Source: an uncultured Flaviramulus sp.
GTDB lineage: Bacteria; Bacteroidota; Bacteroidia; Flavobacteriales; Flavobacteriaceae
Length of the DNA: 36,680 nt
NCBI GenBank assembly: GCA_947487155.1
Contig: CANKVS010000043.1
Span: 1-36,680, forward strand
Reading direction: 5' to 3'
Positions 1 through 8,206 of this stretch are shown piece by piece. Each line of letters starts with the position of its first letter. The stretch's first letter is position 1. The notes under the pieces were generated by a model that searched no databases, was not told the DNA's origin, and was given only the letters and a program-made list of their open reading frames with translations. Both the position numbers and the translations under genes were made by a program.

Positions 1-104
1 TATTACAGCATACCAAAAATATCAAACTATAGAAATCAGGCATGAAAAATTAATATCAACGCAATATTAAACTAGAGTCAATATAATATACAGATATATG
101 ATGG

Positions 105-417
105 CTATTTTACTGAATTAATACTTTTATCGTATTTTCTGTTCTTTTTATTTATGATTAATTTTAACTTAAAAAAATCTGGATTTACTATATTAGACTG
201 GACAGTGTGTTCTTTGCCAAAGTTGTCAACAAAATAAGCCCTTAAACATCCACTGCTCATACTAATATTGATAATGAACTGTATTGCCGGTTTTTAGAAG
301 TACATTCTTTTTCTTCAAAACTAGTTTTTCAAACTTATTTTCAATCTTGACTATTTCTTCTTGTGAAAAAGAGATGTCTTTAAAAACATCTGTTATTATT
401 GATTTCTGAATGTTTAT
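105..417 (-). pseudogene. Crp/Fnr-family regulator, N-terminal fragment (frameshifted)
   Basis: Read on the minus strand, 415 down to about 272 encodes a stretch including FKDISFSQEEIVKIENKF and LKKKNVLLKTGNTVHYQY. This matches the start of a cyclic-nucleotide-binding (Crp/Fnr) domain as found in flavobacterial regulators. The frame then hits TAG, and the neighbouring frame continues with SSGCLRAYFVDNFGKEHTVQ down to the stop at 105-107. The join implies a small indel near 265-275. After HTVQ the sequence no longer follows the family, and the helix-turn-helix half is absent, so the fragment is truncated as well as frameshifted. No start codon is evident. I infer a dead gene. The family call rests on the G-x-YYVxxGCLRxYFVD..GKEHTVQ pattern only. 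Confidence 0.6.
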
Positions 418-565
418 TTAAATTACTCACAATGCTTTATGTGTAAGTATTGGTAGGTTCATAAGCCGATTTGCCATCAAACCAAAATGAATTTGATGAG
501 AGTTTCTGAACTTGATATTATTACTTTCTTCACCATTACATATACATAGTGTTAACATTTGTTAT
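418..565. other. Intergenic or decayed sequence with no recognisable gene
   Basis: Short open stretches occur on the minus strand, for example one containing FWFDGKSAYEPTNTYT followed by a stop. None is long enough or similar enough to a family to call. It probably belongs to the same decayed strip as its neighbours. Confidence 0.4.
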
Positions 566-1282
566 TTACTTCTTCCAAAGCTGACTTTCTCCAGTCACCT
601 TCACATCCCATGTTTGAGGTGGATTTGGATTGTATTTTGGATCATTATCTTTTTTGGGAAATGTTTGTATAACCTCATATAGTTCAATAAAATTATTTTT
701 TCTCTCCTTAAGTATTTAGACTATCTATTAGATTATTAATCTCCTTCGGGTCATTAAATAGATTAAAGAACTTTTCAGGTCTCCTTTTAGCATTAAAATA
801 TAACTTGTATTTCTTGTTTCTTAGGACTTTATCTCTGAAAGCATATTCGTTTTCAACACTATTTTCTGTAAGTCTAGCATTGTTTCCTCCTCCCATTCCT
901 AATATCCATTTGCGGGGTGAATTATCTATACCTTTTATTAAAATATTTTTGAAAGAATGACCATCTATCTTATGCGATTTACCTTCAATTAATAGGTTCT
1001 TCTTATAATCAACATCTGCTAAATCAAGACAAGTTGGATAAATATCACTAAAATCAATTAAAGCATTAGAAATACTATTTGATTTAATGTTTTTTGGCCA
1101 GCTTACAATAAAGGGAGCGGAAATTCCTGATTCAAGAGTTGTTGCTTTACCACCTCTTACTTTTACCCCATTTATATTTCCTATAATTTGATCAGTGGTG
1201 CCATTATCTGTAGTCCAAATAACTACAGTATTTTTTCTTATTCCTGCATCCTCAATAACCTGAATTATTTCACTTTTGTTCT
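566..1282 (-). pseudogene. Sulfatase (alkaline phosphatase superfamily), C-terminal half, with internal stop
   Basis: The minus-strand frame running down from 1280 reads NKSEIIQVIEDAGIRKNT, then VVIWTTDNG, TTLESGISAPFIVSWP, DFSDIYPTCLD and KLYFNAKRRPEKFFNLFNDP. These are the characteristic steps of the second half of a type I sulfatase: the metal-binding TTDNG segment, the GGIRVPFI-like step and the LYDLxNDPxExxNL tail. A TAA at 708-710 interrupts the frame, which then continues without a shift through ELYEVIQTFPKK to a stop at 566-568, so a nonsense mutation has split the tail. The N-terminal half with the formylglycine C/S-x-P-x-R site is missing. The frame ends at a TAG at 1281-1283, where an IS200-type fragment begins. 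I infer loss of an exported polysaccharide sulfatase. Confidence 0.8.
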
Positions 1283-1393
1283 AGAGGATATTTTGTAGTA
1301 AGTTCAGGGACAATAACAGATGAGATGATAATGGAATATATAGAGAATCAAGATTTAGAAGATAAGGACGGAGACTTTAAAATTTCCGAGTAA
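1274..1393 (+). pseudogene. IS200/IS605-type transposase TnpA, C-terminal remnant
   Basis: The plus-strand frame reads SRGYFVVSSGTITDEMIMEY and then IENQDLEDKDGDFKISE, ending at TAA 1391-1393. GYFVVSSG..TDE.I..YIENQ is the C-terminal segment of Y1 (HUH) transposases and carries the catalytic tyrosine. The HUH half is absent, so only the 3' end of the element survives, directly against the broken sulfatase frame. A 9-bp perfect stem-loop 33 nt past the stop is probably this element's right-end hairpin. The sequence differs from the second TnpA downstream, so these are two different elements. Confidence 0.65.
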
Positions 1394-1426
1394 CAACTTT
1401 AGCTGCCTTATAGGCGGAAATCAAAT

Positions 1427-1447
1427 CTACCAGCTTGCAGCTGGTAG
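1427..1447 (+). repeat. Hairpin, probable right end of the first IS200-like remnant
   Basis: Perfect 9-bp stem CTACCAGCT / AGCTGGTAG with a TGC loop. It lies 33 nt after the tnpA remnant stop. IS200/IS605 elements carry subterminal hairpins recognised by TnpA at each end; the role is inferred from position. Confidence 0.6.
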
Positions 1448-1467
1448 TAGTTTAATCAATAGAATTC

Positions 1468-1992
1468 CCCGACGCTCTGCGTCGGGTGTAGCGTAAAGAT
1501 ATGTATTTTTGAAAATATGAGTGAGCATATTTTTAAAAGTGATAACAAAAGTTTGTTGTTGTATCATTTTGTTTTTCCTATCAAATATCGAAGAGATGTT
1601 TTAACACATGATATCTGTACGACTTTGAAAAAGATTTGCAAAGAAATAGAGAATCGATATGAAATTCATTTTCTAGAAATAGGATTGGATGATAATCATG
1701 GTCATTTTCTAATTCAGAGTGTTCCAATGGTTTCAGTAAAGAAAATATCGAACACTGTTAAAAGTATAACAGCAAAAGAGATTTTTCGGTTTCATCCAGA
1801 AGTCAAATAGAAATTATGGGGAGGCAAGTTTTGGTCAAGTGGTTATTATGTTAATACAGTAGGTCAATATGCTAATGAAGAAGTAATAAAGAAATATTTA
1901 CAAAATCAAGAAGTAAATGAGTCTAAGTACAAAATTGTTCACAAGAATCAACTACGTTTGTTTTGATACCTCGTACGCTCTGCGTCGAGGTA
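1468..1992 (+). mobile_element. IS200/IS605-type element, near complete, single tnpA
   Basis: The element is bounded by two hairpins with the same core. The left one (1468-1486) pairs CCCGACGC with GCGTCGGG around TCT. The right one (1967-1992) pairs TACCTCG with CGAGGTA and ACGC with GCGT around TCT, with one bulged T. Between them lies a tnpA of 150 codons interrupted by an amber codon. No tnpB is present. No terminal inverted repeats or target duplications are expected for this family. The right end lies inside a DUF4369-like gene read on the other strand, whose downstream part is missing. True tips are a few bases outside the hairpins and cannot be fixed without an empty site. Confidence 0.7.
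1517..1966 (+). pseudogene. tnpA: IS200/IS605-family transposase TnpA, interrupted by TAG
   Basis: Y1 (HUH) single-strand transposase. The first 97 codons include YHFVFPIKYRRDVL near the N-terminus and DDNHGHFLIQSVP, whose HGH is the metal-binding HUH motif. A TAG at 1808-1810 follows HPEVK. The same frame then continues as KLWGGKFWSSGYYVNTVGQ, which holds the catalytic tyrosine region, and ends at TGA 1964-1966. Readthrough would give about 149 residues, the normal size of the family. As written, the first product has the HUH pair but no nucleophilic tyrosine, so it should be inactive. A simple nonsense mutation (AAG or CAG to TAG) is the likely explanation. Suppression of the amber is possible but unsupported here. 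Confidence 0.8.
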
Positions 1993-2579
1993 GTTCATTG
2001 TCTAATCCTAATTCCTCTAAAAGTTCAATTTCTTTATAGAGAACAATTTTTTGTGCTGATTCTGTGTTTTTTAATTTTGATAAAATTCCTTTCATTTTAT
2101 CACTGTTAAATTGATCTTTTTCAAAAAGCAAATCTATACTATCTTTAATTGGCTGAAGTCTTTTTTTAAATTTTAAGTCTATATTATTTCTGTACTTTCT
2201 ATATTCTTTATTGAGAGTACCTCCTATAACAAGATTATTGTCAAATTCTTCCTCGGGATAAATAGTCAAGTCAATTTTATCGTTTTCTAAAAATAAGCGC
2301 ATATACCGTCCGCCGCCATTTTCTTTAGCTTCTTCAAGATAGAGCTTTACTGCTTCGGGATTTAGAAGTTTAGATTCAAAATGAAATTTTCCGTTTTCAA
2401 CTGGAATCTCAATTAATGAATCAAATCTTATATCTTGATTTAGCTTTTTTAAAAGGATTGATTTGGTGTCTGTATTTACTACTCTTCCATTAATTTCTAG
2501 GAATTGCTCTTTTTCAAGTGAGCAGTTAAAAAAAATAACTGTAATTTAGTAATACTGTTAACGTAGAAGTAAATTTCAT
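1993..2579 (-). pseudogene. DUF4369/TlpA-type lipoprotein, truncated and frameshifted
   Basis: From ATG at 2577-2579 the minus strand reads MKFTSTLTVLLNYSYFF and stops. In the next frame it resumes as NCSLEKEQFLEINGRVVNTD. The shift falls in a run of eight A (2528-2535), the usual place for a one-base slip. NCSLEK looks like a lipobox Cys after a signal peptide. The following pattern (ILLKKL..DI.FDSLIEIPVENGKFHFE) resembles the DUF4369 N-terminal domain of Bacteroidetes TlpA-like thiol-disulfide proteins. The open frame runs on to about 1993, where the IS right-end hairpin begins; the last ten codons of the open frame come from the IS. No thioredoxin domain follows. The gene is inferred to be dead twice over. 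Confidence 0.6.
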
Positions 2580-2660
2580 TTTAGATTCTTGTTTTGGAAT
2601 TTTGCATAGCGGTTGTTAAACGAAGATAGCTGAAAATTTTTACAAAATCAAGCACAAAAA

Positions 2661-4082
2661 CTAGCAATCAGTCAAATTCACCCCAACAGCTAAACCACCT
2701 TCACTAGTCTCTTTGTATTTGGTGTGCATATCTTTTGCGGTTTCCCACATGGTATTTACTACTTTGTCTAGTGGGACTTTTACATTTTTAGGATCAGTAT
2801 CTAAAGCCAGTTCAGCAGCATTAATAGCTTTAATAGCTCCCATGGCATTACGCTCAATACACGGTATTTGAACGAGTCCACCAATAGGGTCGCAGGTTAG
2901 TCCTAAATGGTGCTCCATAGCAATTTCGGCAGCGACTAAAACTTGATCGGGCGTACCACCTAAAAGTTCACATAAGGCACCAGCAGCCATGGCTGAAGAT
3001 ACACCAATTTCAGCTTGACAGCCTCCCATGGCAGCACTAATAGTAGCGCCTTTTTTAAAGATGCTTCCAATTTCGCCAGCAACTAATAAAAAGCGTTTAA
3101 TATCTTCAAAATTACCATCATGGTTTTCAATAACTAAATAGTACATTAAAACCGATGGTATAACACCCGCGCTTCCGTTAGTTGGTGCTGTAACTACACG
3201 CCCTAAGGACGCATTTACCTCGTTAACAGCCAATGCAAAACAACTTACCCATTTTAGTATTTGTCTAAATTTAACTTCGGTGTCTCTAATGGCATAAATC
3301 CATTCTACTGGATTTGAGTATGGAGATTTTCCTTGTAAATTTTTATGCATAGCATAGGCACGTCGCTTTACGTTTAATCCACCAGGAAGCTCTCCTTCGG
3401 TATGACAACCAAGATACATACATTCTAGCATGGTATCCCAAATGCGTTTTAATTCTGAATCAATGTCGCTTTCAGAACGAATTGATTTTTCGTTTTCTAA
3501 AACTACCTGAGAAATAGGAAGGTTTAAGTTTTTACAGAATTTTAAAAGTTCGGTTCCTTTTTCTATAGGGTAGGGAAAGGAACATTTAATTTCAAAGTTT
3601 TTTTTAGAATTATCAGATTCCTCCTTAATAACAAATCCGCCACCAATAGAATAAAAAGTAGATTGAATATTATCACCGTCTATTGTTGCGCTAAAAGTTA
3701 TACCATTAGAGTGAAATGGTAAAAAACTTTTATTAAATACAATATCCTTTTCTGGATTAAAGCTTAAAGACTTTTCGTTATTAAAAAATAGAGTTCCAGT
3801 ATTTTTAATGCTGGTAATGGTCTTATCAATATTTTCAGTAGGAACGGTTTCTGGGTCAGCACCGCTTAATCCAAGCATAATGGCATAGTCGGTAGCATGT
3901 CCTTTGCCTGTTAGCGATAAAGATCCAAATAAATCGACTGAAATATTTTTAATTTTGCCAAATCTATTGGTTGTTTTTAACTCTTTTATCCAGAGTTCTG
4001 CTGCACGCCAAGGTCCCAATGTATGAGAGCTTGACGGACCAACACCAATTTTAAGCATATCGAAAACTGAAATGCATTCCAT
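2661..4082 (-). CDS. sdaA: L-serine ammonia-lyase, single-chain iron-sulfur type
   Basis: Converts L-serine to pyruvate and ammonia using a [4Fe-4S] cluster in the cytoplasm. The 473 residues fit the fused alpha/beta single-chain form. Residues 13-21 read GVGPSSSHT, the family's N-terminal signature. Later come [49 protein letters not shown] and [16 protein letters not shown], which supply the three cluster cysteines. The protein ends in Cys (NLTDC). In the characterised Legionella-type enzyme the C-terminal cysteine folds back onto the cluster, so this end is probably functional. The gene stands alone. A TATATTTG element (4108-4115 on the minus strand) lies about 26 nt before the ATG. Downstream lies the decayed strip. 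Confidence 0.95.
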   Translation of the reverse strand: MECISVFDMLKIGVGPSSSHTLGPWRAAELWIKELKTTNRFGKIKNISVDLFGSLSLTGKGHATDYAIMLGLSGADPETVPTENIDKTITSIKNTGTLFFNNEKSLSFNPEKDIVFNKSFLPFHSNGITFSATIDGDNIQSTFYSIGGGFVIKEESDNSKKNFEIKCSFPYPIEKGTELLKFCKNLNLPISQVVLENEKSIRSESDIDSELKRIWDTMLECMYLGCHTEGELPGGLNVKRRAYAMHKNLQGKSPYSNPVEWIYAIRDTEVKFRQILKWVSCFALAVNEVNASLGRVVTAPTNGSAGVIPSVLMYYLVIENHDGNFEDIKRFLLVAGEIGSIFKKGATISAAMGGCQAEIGVSSAMAAGALCELLGGTPDQVLVAAEIAMEHHLGLTCDPIGGLVQIPCIERNAMGAIKAINAAELALDTDPKNVKVPLDKVVNTMWETAKDMHTKYKETSEGGLAVGVNLTDC

Positions 4083-4107
4083 AAATTACGCAATCGTTAT
4101 AGTGACG

Positions 4108-4115
4108 CAAATATA
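4108..4115 (-). promoter_or_regulatory. Candidate -7 element for sdaA
   Basis: Minus-strand TATATTTG matches the Bacteroidetes -7 consensus TAnnTTTG exactly. It would place the transcription start near 4104, about 20 nt before the ATG. A clean TTG -33 element at 19-20 nt was not found, so this rests on the -7 alone. Confidence 0.45.
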
Positions 4116-4409
4116 GATTTTTTTGACACGAATTTCATGAATGATTTTATCTTAAAATTGAGCACTGAGATTATTAGGGTTTTCACAGAGATTCTCGGAG
4201 ATGTTTTCTAGTGAAGACGCAAAAGCGCAAAGTATTTTGGGTGCAAAAATACATTTTTGTTTGTTACTGTTGCTGCGAGTTGGTGCGCAAGGGATTGTAA
4301 TGGAAATCCTTTTTGTGAAGCATGAGCAAAAAGATTGTATTGGAAAGCCCGACCCGACAGGGATGCGCCAAAAAAAGAAAGAAAAGAGAGAATAGATAAT
4401 AGAATAGAG

Positions 4410-4472
4410 ACTGCCTACTGCGTACTGAAAACTGCTTACTGTCTACTGTTTACTGAAGACTGTTGACTGAAA
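4410..4472 (+). repeat. Nine tandem ACTGNNN heptads
   Basis: Nine consecutive 7-bp units begin exactly with ACTG: ACTGCCT, ACTGCGT, ACTGAAA, ACTGCTT, ACTGTCT, ACTGTTT, ACTGAAG, ACTGTTG, ACTGAAA. The first four bases are invariant and the last three vary, with A/T-rich or C/T changes. The period of seven rules out a coding origin. The repeat sits 128 bp before dnaK. Confidence 0.9.
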
Positions 4473-4476
4473 GAAT

Positions 4477-4499
4477 CTGACACTGTGTCAGCATTTTTT
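4477..4499 (+). terminator. Hairpin with T-run between the heptad repeat and dnaK
   Basis: CTGACA pairs with TGTCAG around CTG (4477-4491), followed by CA and six T. It has the form of an intrinsic terminator reading rightward, but no convincing plus-strand gene precedes it. It may end stray transcription or a small unrecognised RNA. Confidence 0.45.
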
Positions 4500-4501
4500 A
4501 G

Positions 4502-4518
4502 TTGGCATAAAGATTGAC
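4502..4518 (+). promoter_or_regulatory. Possible sigma-54-like element before dnaK
   Basis: TTGGCATAAAGATTGAC has GG at 4504-4505 and GA at 4516-4517 with ten bases between. The sigma-54 pattern is TGGCAC-N5-TTGC (GG-N10-GC), so the -12 dinucleotide is imperfect. No TAnnTTTG was seen between 4500 and 4599. The assignment is tentative. Confidence 0.25.
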
Positions 4519-4599
4519 TTATACATTCCGAAATTAAAAAAGAACACAACGTTTTCGTGAAGACGGAAATCTATAAACACAATTTATAAAGAATATATT

Positions 4600-6510
4600 A
4601 TGAGTAAAATTATTGGAATCGATTTAGGAACAACCAACTCTTGCGTTTCTGTAATGGAAGGTAACGAGCCCGTTGTAATTCCAAATGCTGAGGGTAAACG
4701 TACTACACCATCGGTTATCGCTTTTGTAGAAGGCGGTGAAATTAAAGTTGGTGACCCAGCAAAACGTCAAGCAGTTACAAACCCAACAAAAACCGTTTAT
4801 TCTATTAAACGTTTTATGGGAAATAAATATTCTGAGTCTAAAAAAGAAGCAGAACGCGTACCATATACAGTTGTAAAAGGTGATAACGACACACCAAGAG
4901 TTGATATTGATGGTCGTTTATATACGCCACAAGAATTATCGGCAATGATTCTTCAAAAAATGAAGAAAACAGCTGAAGATTACTTAGGAACAGATGTTAG
5001 CGAAGCAGTAATTACGGTGCCAGCTTATTTTAACGATGCGCAACGTCAAGCCACTAAAGAAGCTGGTGAGATTGCAGGTTTAAAAGTTCGTAGAATTATT
5101 AATGAACCTACTGCGGCTGCGTTAGCTTATGGAATGGATAAGAAAGGTACAGACCAAAAGATAGTAGTTTTCGATTTTGGTGGAGGAACACACGATGTAT
5201 CTATCCTTGAATTAGGTGATGGTGTATTTGAAGTATTGTCTACTGATGGCGATACGCATTTAGGTGGTGATGATGTAGATGAAAAAATTATTAACTGGTT
5301 AGCAGATGAGTTTAAAGCTGAAGAATCAATGGATTTAAGAGAAGATCCAATGTCTTTACAACGTTTAAAAGAAGCTGCTGAAAAGGCTAAAATTGAATTA
5401 TCATCTTCTGAACAAACAGAAATAAACTTACCATATATAACAGCTACGGCAAGTGGCCCAAAGCACTTAGTACGTACATTAACACGTTCTAAATTTGAGC
5501 AATTAATTGACGATTTAGTAAAACGTACTATCGAGCCTTGTCAGTCAGCTTTAAAAGCAGCAGGATTATCAAAAAGCGATATTGATGAAGTTATTTTAGT
5601 AGGTGGTTCTACACGTATTCCAGCGGTTCAGGCGGCTGTCGAGAAATTCTTCGGAAAAACGCCAAGTAAAGGTGTAAATCCAGATGAGGTGGTATCTTTA
5701 GGTGCAGGAATTCAAGGTGGCGTTTTAACAGGTGATGTTAAAGATGTATTACTTTTAGATGTAACACCATTATCTCTGGGTATTGAAACTATGGGTAATG
5801 TTATGACGAAGCTTATTGAAGCAAATACTACAATTCCTACTAAGAAATCTCAAGTGTTTTCTACAGCAGCAGATAATCAACCATCCGTAGAAATTCACGT
5901 ATTACAAGGTGAACGTTCTATGGCAGCAGATAATAAAACTATTGGTCGTTTCCATTTAGATGGTATTCCACCAGCAAGACGTGGTACGCCACAAATTGAA
6001 GTGACGTTTGATATTGATGCTAATGGTATTATTAAAGTATCTGCTACAGATAAAGCAACAAATAAAACACAAGATATTCGTATAGAAGCATCTTCTGGTT
6101 TAACAGATGAGGAAATCCAAAAAATGAAAGCTGACGCTGAAGCAAATGCCGAAGCAGATAAAGCAGCAGTAGAAAGTGCTCAAAAATTGAATGAGGCAGA
6201 TTCTATGATTTTCCAAACGGAAAAGCAATTAGAAGAATTTGGTGATAAATTATCTGATGATAAAAAGAAACCCATTGAAGAAGCTTTAGAAGAACTTAAA
6301 AAAGCTTATGAAACTAAAAATTTAGAGGTTATTACCCCTGCTTTAGATAAAATAAATGAAGCTTGGAAAGTAGCAAGCGAAGAAATGTACAAAGCACAAG
6401 CCGAAGCTCAAGGTGGAGCTGGAGCGCCAGGACCAGATACAGGAGCAGGAGAACCCGCTCAAGCAGAAGGTGATAATGTGGAAGACGTAGATTTTGAGGA
6501 AGTGAAGTAA
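4600..6510 (+). CDS. dnaK: Hsp70 chaperone DnaK
   Basis: ATP-dependent cytoplasmic chaperone working with DnaJ and GrpE. The 636 residues are normal length. The nucleotide-binding domain opens with [18 protein letters not shown] (residues 4-21). It also carries [33 protein letters not shown], the phosphate-2 loop [18 protein letters not shown] and [11 protein letters not shown]. The substrate-binding domain holds [11 protein letters not shown] and [19 protein letters not shown]. The C-terminal lid is followed by a Gly/Ala-rich tail and the conserved end EDVDFEEVK. DnaJ and GrpE are not adjacent. A good intrinsic terminator follows at 6606-6636, so the gene is monocistronic. The upstream region has no standard TAnnTTTG promoter. 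Confidence 0.98.
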   Translation: MSKIIGIDLGTTNSCVSVMEGNEPVVIPNAEGKRTTPSVIAFVEGGEIKVGDPAKRQAVTNPTKTVYSIKRFMGNKYSESKKEAERVPYTVVKGDNDTPRVDIDGRLYTPQELSAMILQKMKKTAEDYLGTDVSEAVITVPAYFNDAQRQATKEAGEIAGLKVRRIINEPTAAALAYGMDKKGTDQKIVVFDFGGGTHDVSILELGDGVFEVLSTDGDTHLGGDDVDEKIINWLADEFKAEESMDLREDPMSLQRLKEAAEKAKIELSSSEQTEINLPYITATASGPKHLVRTLTRSKFEQLIDDLVKRTIEPCQSALKAAGLSKSDIDEVILVGGSTRIPAVQAAVEKFFGKTPSKGVNPDEVVSLGAGIQGGVLTGDVKDVLLLDVTPLSLGIETMGNVMTKLIEANTTIPTKKSQVFSTAADNQPSVEIHVLQGERSMAADNKTIGRFHLDGIPPARRGTPQIEVTFDIDANGIIKVSATDKATNKTQDIRIEASSGLTDEEIQKMKADAEANAEADKAAVESAQKLNEADSMIFQTEKQLEEFGDKLSDDKKKPIEEALEELKKAYETKNLEVITPALDKINEAWKVASEEMYKAQAEAQGGAGAPGPDTGAGEPAQAEGDNVEDVDFEEVK

Positions 6511-6553
6511 GTAGCGAATCAATTTTGTTTTGCAAAATTGTATGAATCACTTA

Positions 6554-6573
6554 TCCTGAGTGAAGTCGAAGGA
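6554..6573. repeat. Imperfect palindrome, probable dispersed repeat
   Basis: TCCTGAGTGAAGTCGAAGGA is a near palindrome of a type seen repeatedly between genes in many bacterial genomes (TCCTGAG.GAAGTCGAAGGA). Only one copy is in this window, so its dispersed nature is from general knowledge, not seen here. Confidence 0.5.
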
Positions 6574-6605
6574 TTTTAAAAAGCTCAAAATTAGAAGTTA
6601 AAAGT

Positions 6606-6636
6606 AAAAAACGCAATCAGAAATGGTTGCGTTTTT
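6606..6636 (+). terminator. dnaK intrinsic terminator
   Basis: ACGCAATC (6611-6618) pairs with GGTTGCGT (6625-6632), including one U-G pair, around a six-base loop. It is flanked by five or more A upstream and a run of five T after. It lies 100 bp after the dnaK stop. Confidence 0.8.
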
Positions 6637-6673
6637 AGTTGTTATAAAACGAGGGTATTAATATTACTTGAAG

Positions 6674-6690
6674 TTCCGACAGCGTCGGAA
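6674..6690. repeat. Small perfect palindrome TTCCGAC-AGC-GTCGGAA
   Basis: Seven-base perfect stem with a three-base loop in the dnaK to methyltransferase gap, with no T-run. It resembles dispersed palindromes common in flavobacteria. It creates the chance open frame 6642-6854 on the minus strand, which I do not call as a gene. Confidence 0.5.
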
Positions 6691-6925
6691 TCAACGATTT
6701 TCAGAAATAATGAGCTATAAGTATTATTGATTTGATATAACCAAGGATTAAAAATCAATTTATAATAAAGTGCTATAAATACAAATGCATTAGCGAATGG
6801 AGCTTTGCAATTTCCTAATAAATCGTTTTGATTTTTTGGTTCGTTTTGCATCAAGGCAAAATGAATAGATAAAGTTGTTTCTTTGTAAAGTCAATTCAGA
6901 TTTATAACCAACAGATTTAAATTTA

Positions 6926-8152
6926 ATGACCTTTTCAGAAAAAATAAAATCAAAGTATACTCCAAAACGTCTAGCCGTAAAACTAAACGCTAAAGGCGAA
7001 CAGTTTGTTATTAAAGGTCATCCTTGGGTGTTTTCAAATAATATAACCAAGATTAATACCGATGCAAAACCAGGAGATTTAGCAATCATTTTCAGTAAAA
7101 ACAAGAATCGCGTTATTGGGTTGGGTTTATACGATGGGAATTCACCTATTAGAATTAAAATGCTGCATAACAGTGCAGAAAAAGTAGAAATTAATGACGC
7201 TTTTTTTCACAATAAAATTGAAGACGCTTATAAAAAACGATTAGGTTTATTAAAAACCAAAACAACCAGTTACCGCTTATTGTTTGGAGAAAACGATGGG
7301 TTCCCTGGGTTAATAGCAGATGTGTATGCTTCGGTATTGGTTGTAAAATTATATTCTGAAATATGGTTACCATATTTAGAATCCATTATAAAAAGTTTAC
7401 AAAAGGTATCTAAAGTGGAGACTATCGTCATCCGTTTGAGTAGAGGACTAGAGCAATCTACATTACATCATTTTCAAAATGGAGAAGTCATTTTTGGAAC
7501 TTTAGAAAACGATGTTGTACAATTTGTTGAACACAGTGTTACGTTTTCAGCAAACGTTATTAAAGGTCATAAAACAGGTTATTTTTTAGATCACAGAGAA
7601 AATCGTAAACGCGTAGGGGAGTTTAGTAAAAACAAAACGGTTTTAGATGTGTTTTCGTACGCAGGCGGGTTTTCGGTTCATGCATTGTATAATGGAGCTA
7701 AAGAAGTTACTAGCTTAGATATAAGTAAGCAAGCTTTAGAAATAGCTGTACAAAACGGAAAGCTAAACAAGTGTTCTGGGAAACATCACGTTATTGCTGG
7801 AGATGCTTTTGTAGAACTTAAAAAGCTAATAAACAACAAACAAACCTTTGATGTGGTTGTGATAGATCCACCAAGTTTTGCCAAACAACAATCTGAAATT
7901 GAATTAGCTAAGAGAAAATACAAGCAATTGGCAGAATTGGGAGTGAAATTAACTGCAAAGGGCGGACTTTTAGTTCTCGCATCATGTTCATCAAGAGTAT
8001 TGGCACAATCTTTTTTTGATATTAATTTACAAGTGTTAAATAATCAATCAAGGAATTTTATAAACATATTGAATACTTTTCATGATACAGACCATCCAAT
8101 TGGTTTTCCAGAAGGCGCTTACCTAAAATGCGGGTATTATCAATTTGAATAA
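6926..8152 (+). CDS. Class I SAM-dependent rRNA (cytosine-5-)methyltransferase, RlmI-like
   Basis: Predicted to methylate a cytosine of 23S rRNA using S-adenosylmethionine. The 408 residues fit the RlmI/YwbD family. An N-terminal PUA-type RNA-binding domain spans roughly 12-85 (GHPWVFSNNI at 31-40). The central part has the family stretch KTGYFLDHRENR at 216-227. The Rossmann methyltransferase motif I is DVFSYAGGFSVHAL (241-254). The motif IV segment is VVIDPPSFAK (311-320), and ASCSS follows near 350. Position specificity (C1962 in E. coli RlmI) is not shown by sequence, so I give no gene symbol. It stands alone, 415 bp after dnaK and 54 bp before the next gene. Confidence 0.9.
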   Translation: MTFSEKIKSKYTPKRLAVKLNAKGEQFVIKGHPWVFSNNITKINTDAKPGDLAIIFSKNKNRVIGLGLYDGNSPIRIKMLHNSAEKVEINDAFFHNKIEDAYKKRLGLLKTKTTSYRLLFGENDGFPGLIADVYASVLVVKLYSEIWLPYLESIIKSLQKVSKVETIVIRLSRGLEQSTLHHFQNGEVIFGTLENDVVQFVEHSVTFSANVIKGHKTGYFLDHRENRKRVGEFSKNKTVLDVFSYAGGFSVHALYNGAKEVTSLDISKQALEIAVQNGKLNKCSGKHHVIAGDAFVELKKLINNKQTFDVVVIDPPSFAKQQSEIELAKRKYKQLAELGVKLTAKGGLLVLASCSSRVLAQSFFDINLQVLNNQSRNFINILNTFHDTDHPIGFPEGAYLKCGYYQFE

Positions 8153-8182
8153 ATGAAAATGCTATGCATGCATAATATTTGT

Positions 8183-8190
8183 TATATTTG
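8183..8190 (+). promoter_or_regulatory. Candidate -7 element for the nitronate monooxygenase-like gene
   Basis: TATATTTG matches TAnnTTTG exactly, ending 16 nt before the ATG. No TTG -33 box at the usual spacing was found, so support is partial. Confidence 0.4.
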
Positions 8191-8206
8191 TTAAAATTAA
8201 TCAAAT

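Larger units (their letters stand above)
4083..4599. other. sdaA-dnaK intergenic region (517 bp)
   Basis: The region holds the sdaA promoter, a 63-bp ACTGNNN heptad repeat, a terminator-like hairpin and a possible dnaK promoter. The plus-strand open frame 4201-4395 (64 codons) contains IGKPDPTGMRQ. It shows no family features or start context, and I treat it as chance or dispersed-repeat sequence rather than a gene. Confidence 0.5.

Noticed and set aside
418..565. Stretch with FWFDGKSAYEPTNTYT as a gene end
   Set aside because: Too short and without a recognisable family. It could be the tail of a lost gene but cannot be supported.
1808..1810. TAG in tnpA as a pyrrolysine codon
   Set aside because: No pyrrolysine genes are in view and they are not expected in flavobacteria; a nonsense mutation is simpler.
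4201..4395. Open frame of 64 codons before dnaK containing IGKPDPTGMRQ
   Set aside because: It has no family features beyond that segment, a biased composition near the end (KKKEKRE) and no promoter. It looks like chance or dispersed-repeat sequence.
4410..4472. ACTGNNN array as a CRISPR or coding repeat
   Set aside because: The unit is only 7 bp with no spacers, and a 7-bp period is not a multiple of three.
6642..6854. Minus-strand open frame of 70 codons after dnaK
   Set aside because: It runs through the palindrome at 6674-6690 and over the terminator side, with no recognisable domain.
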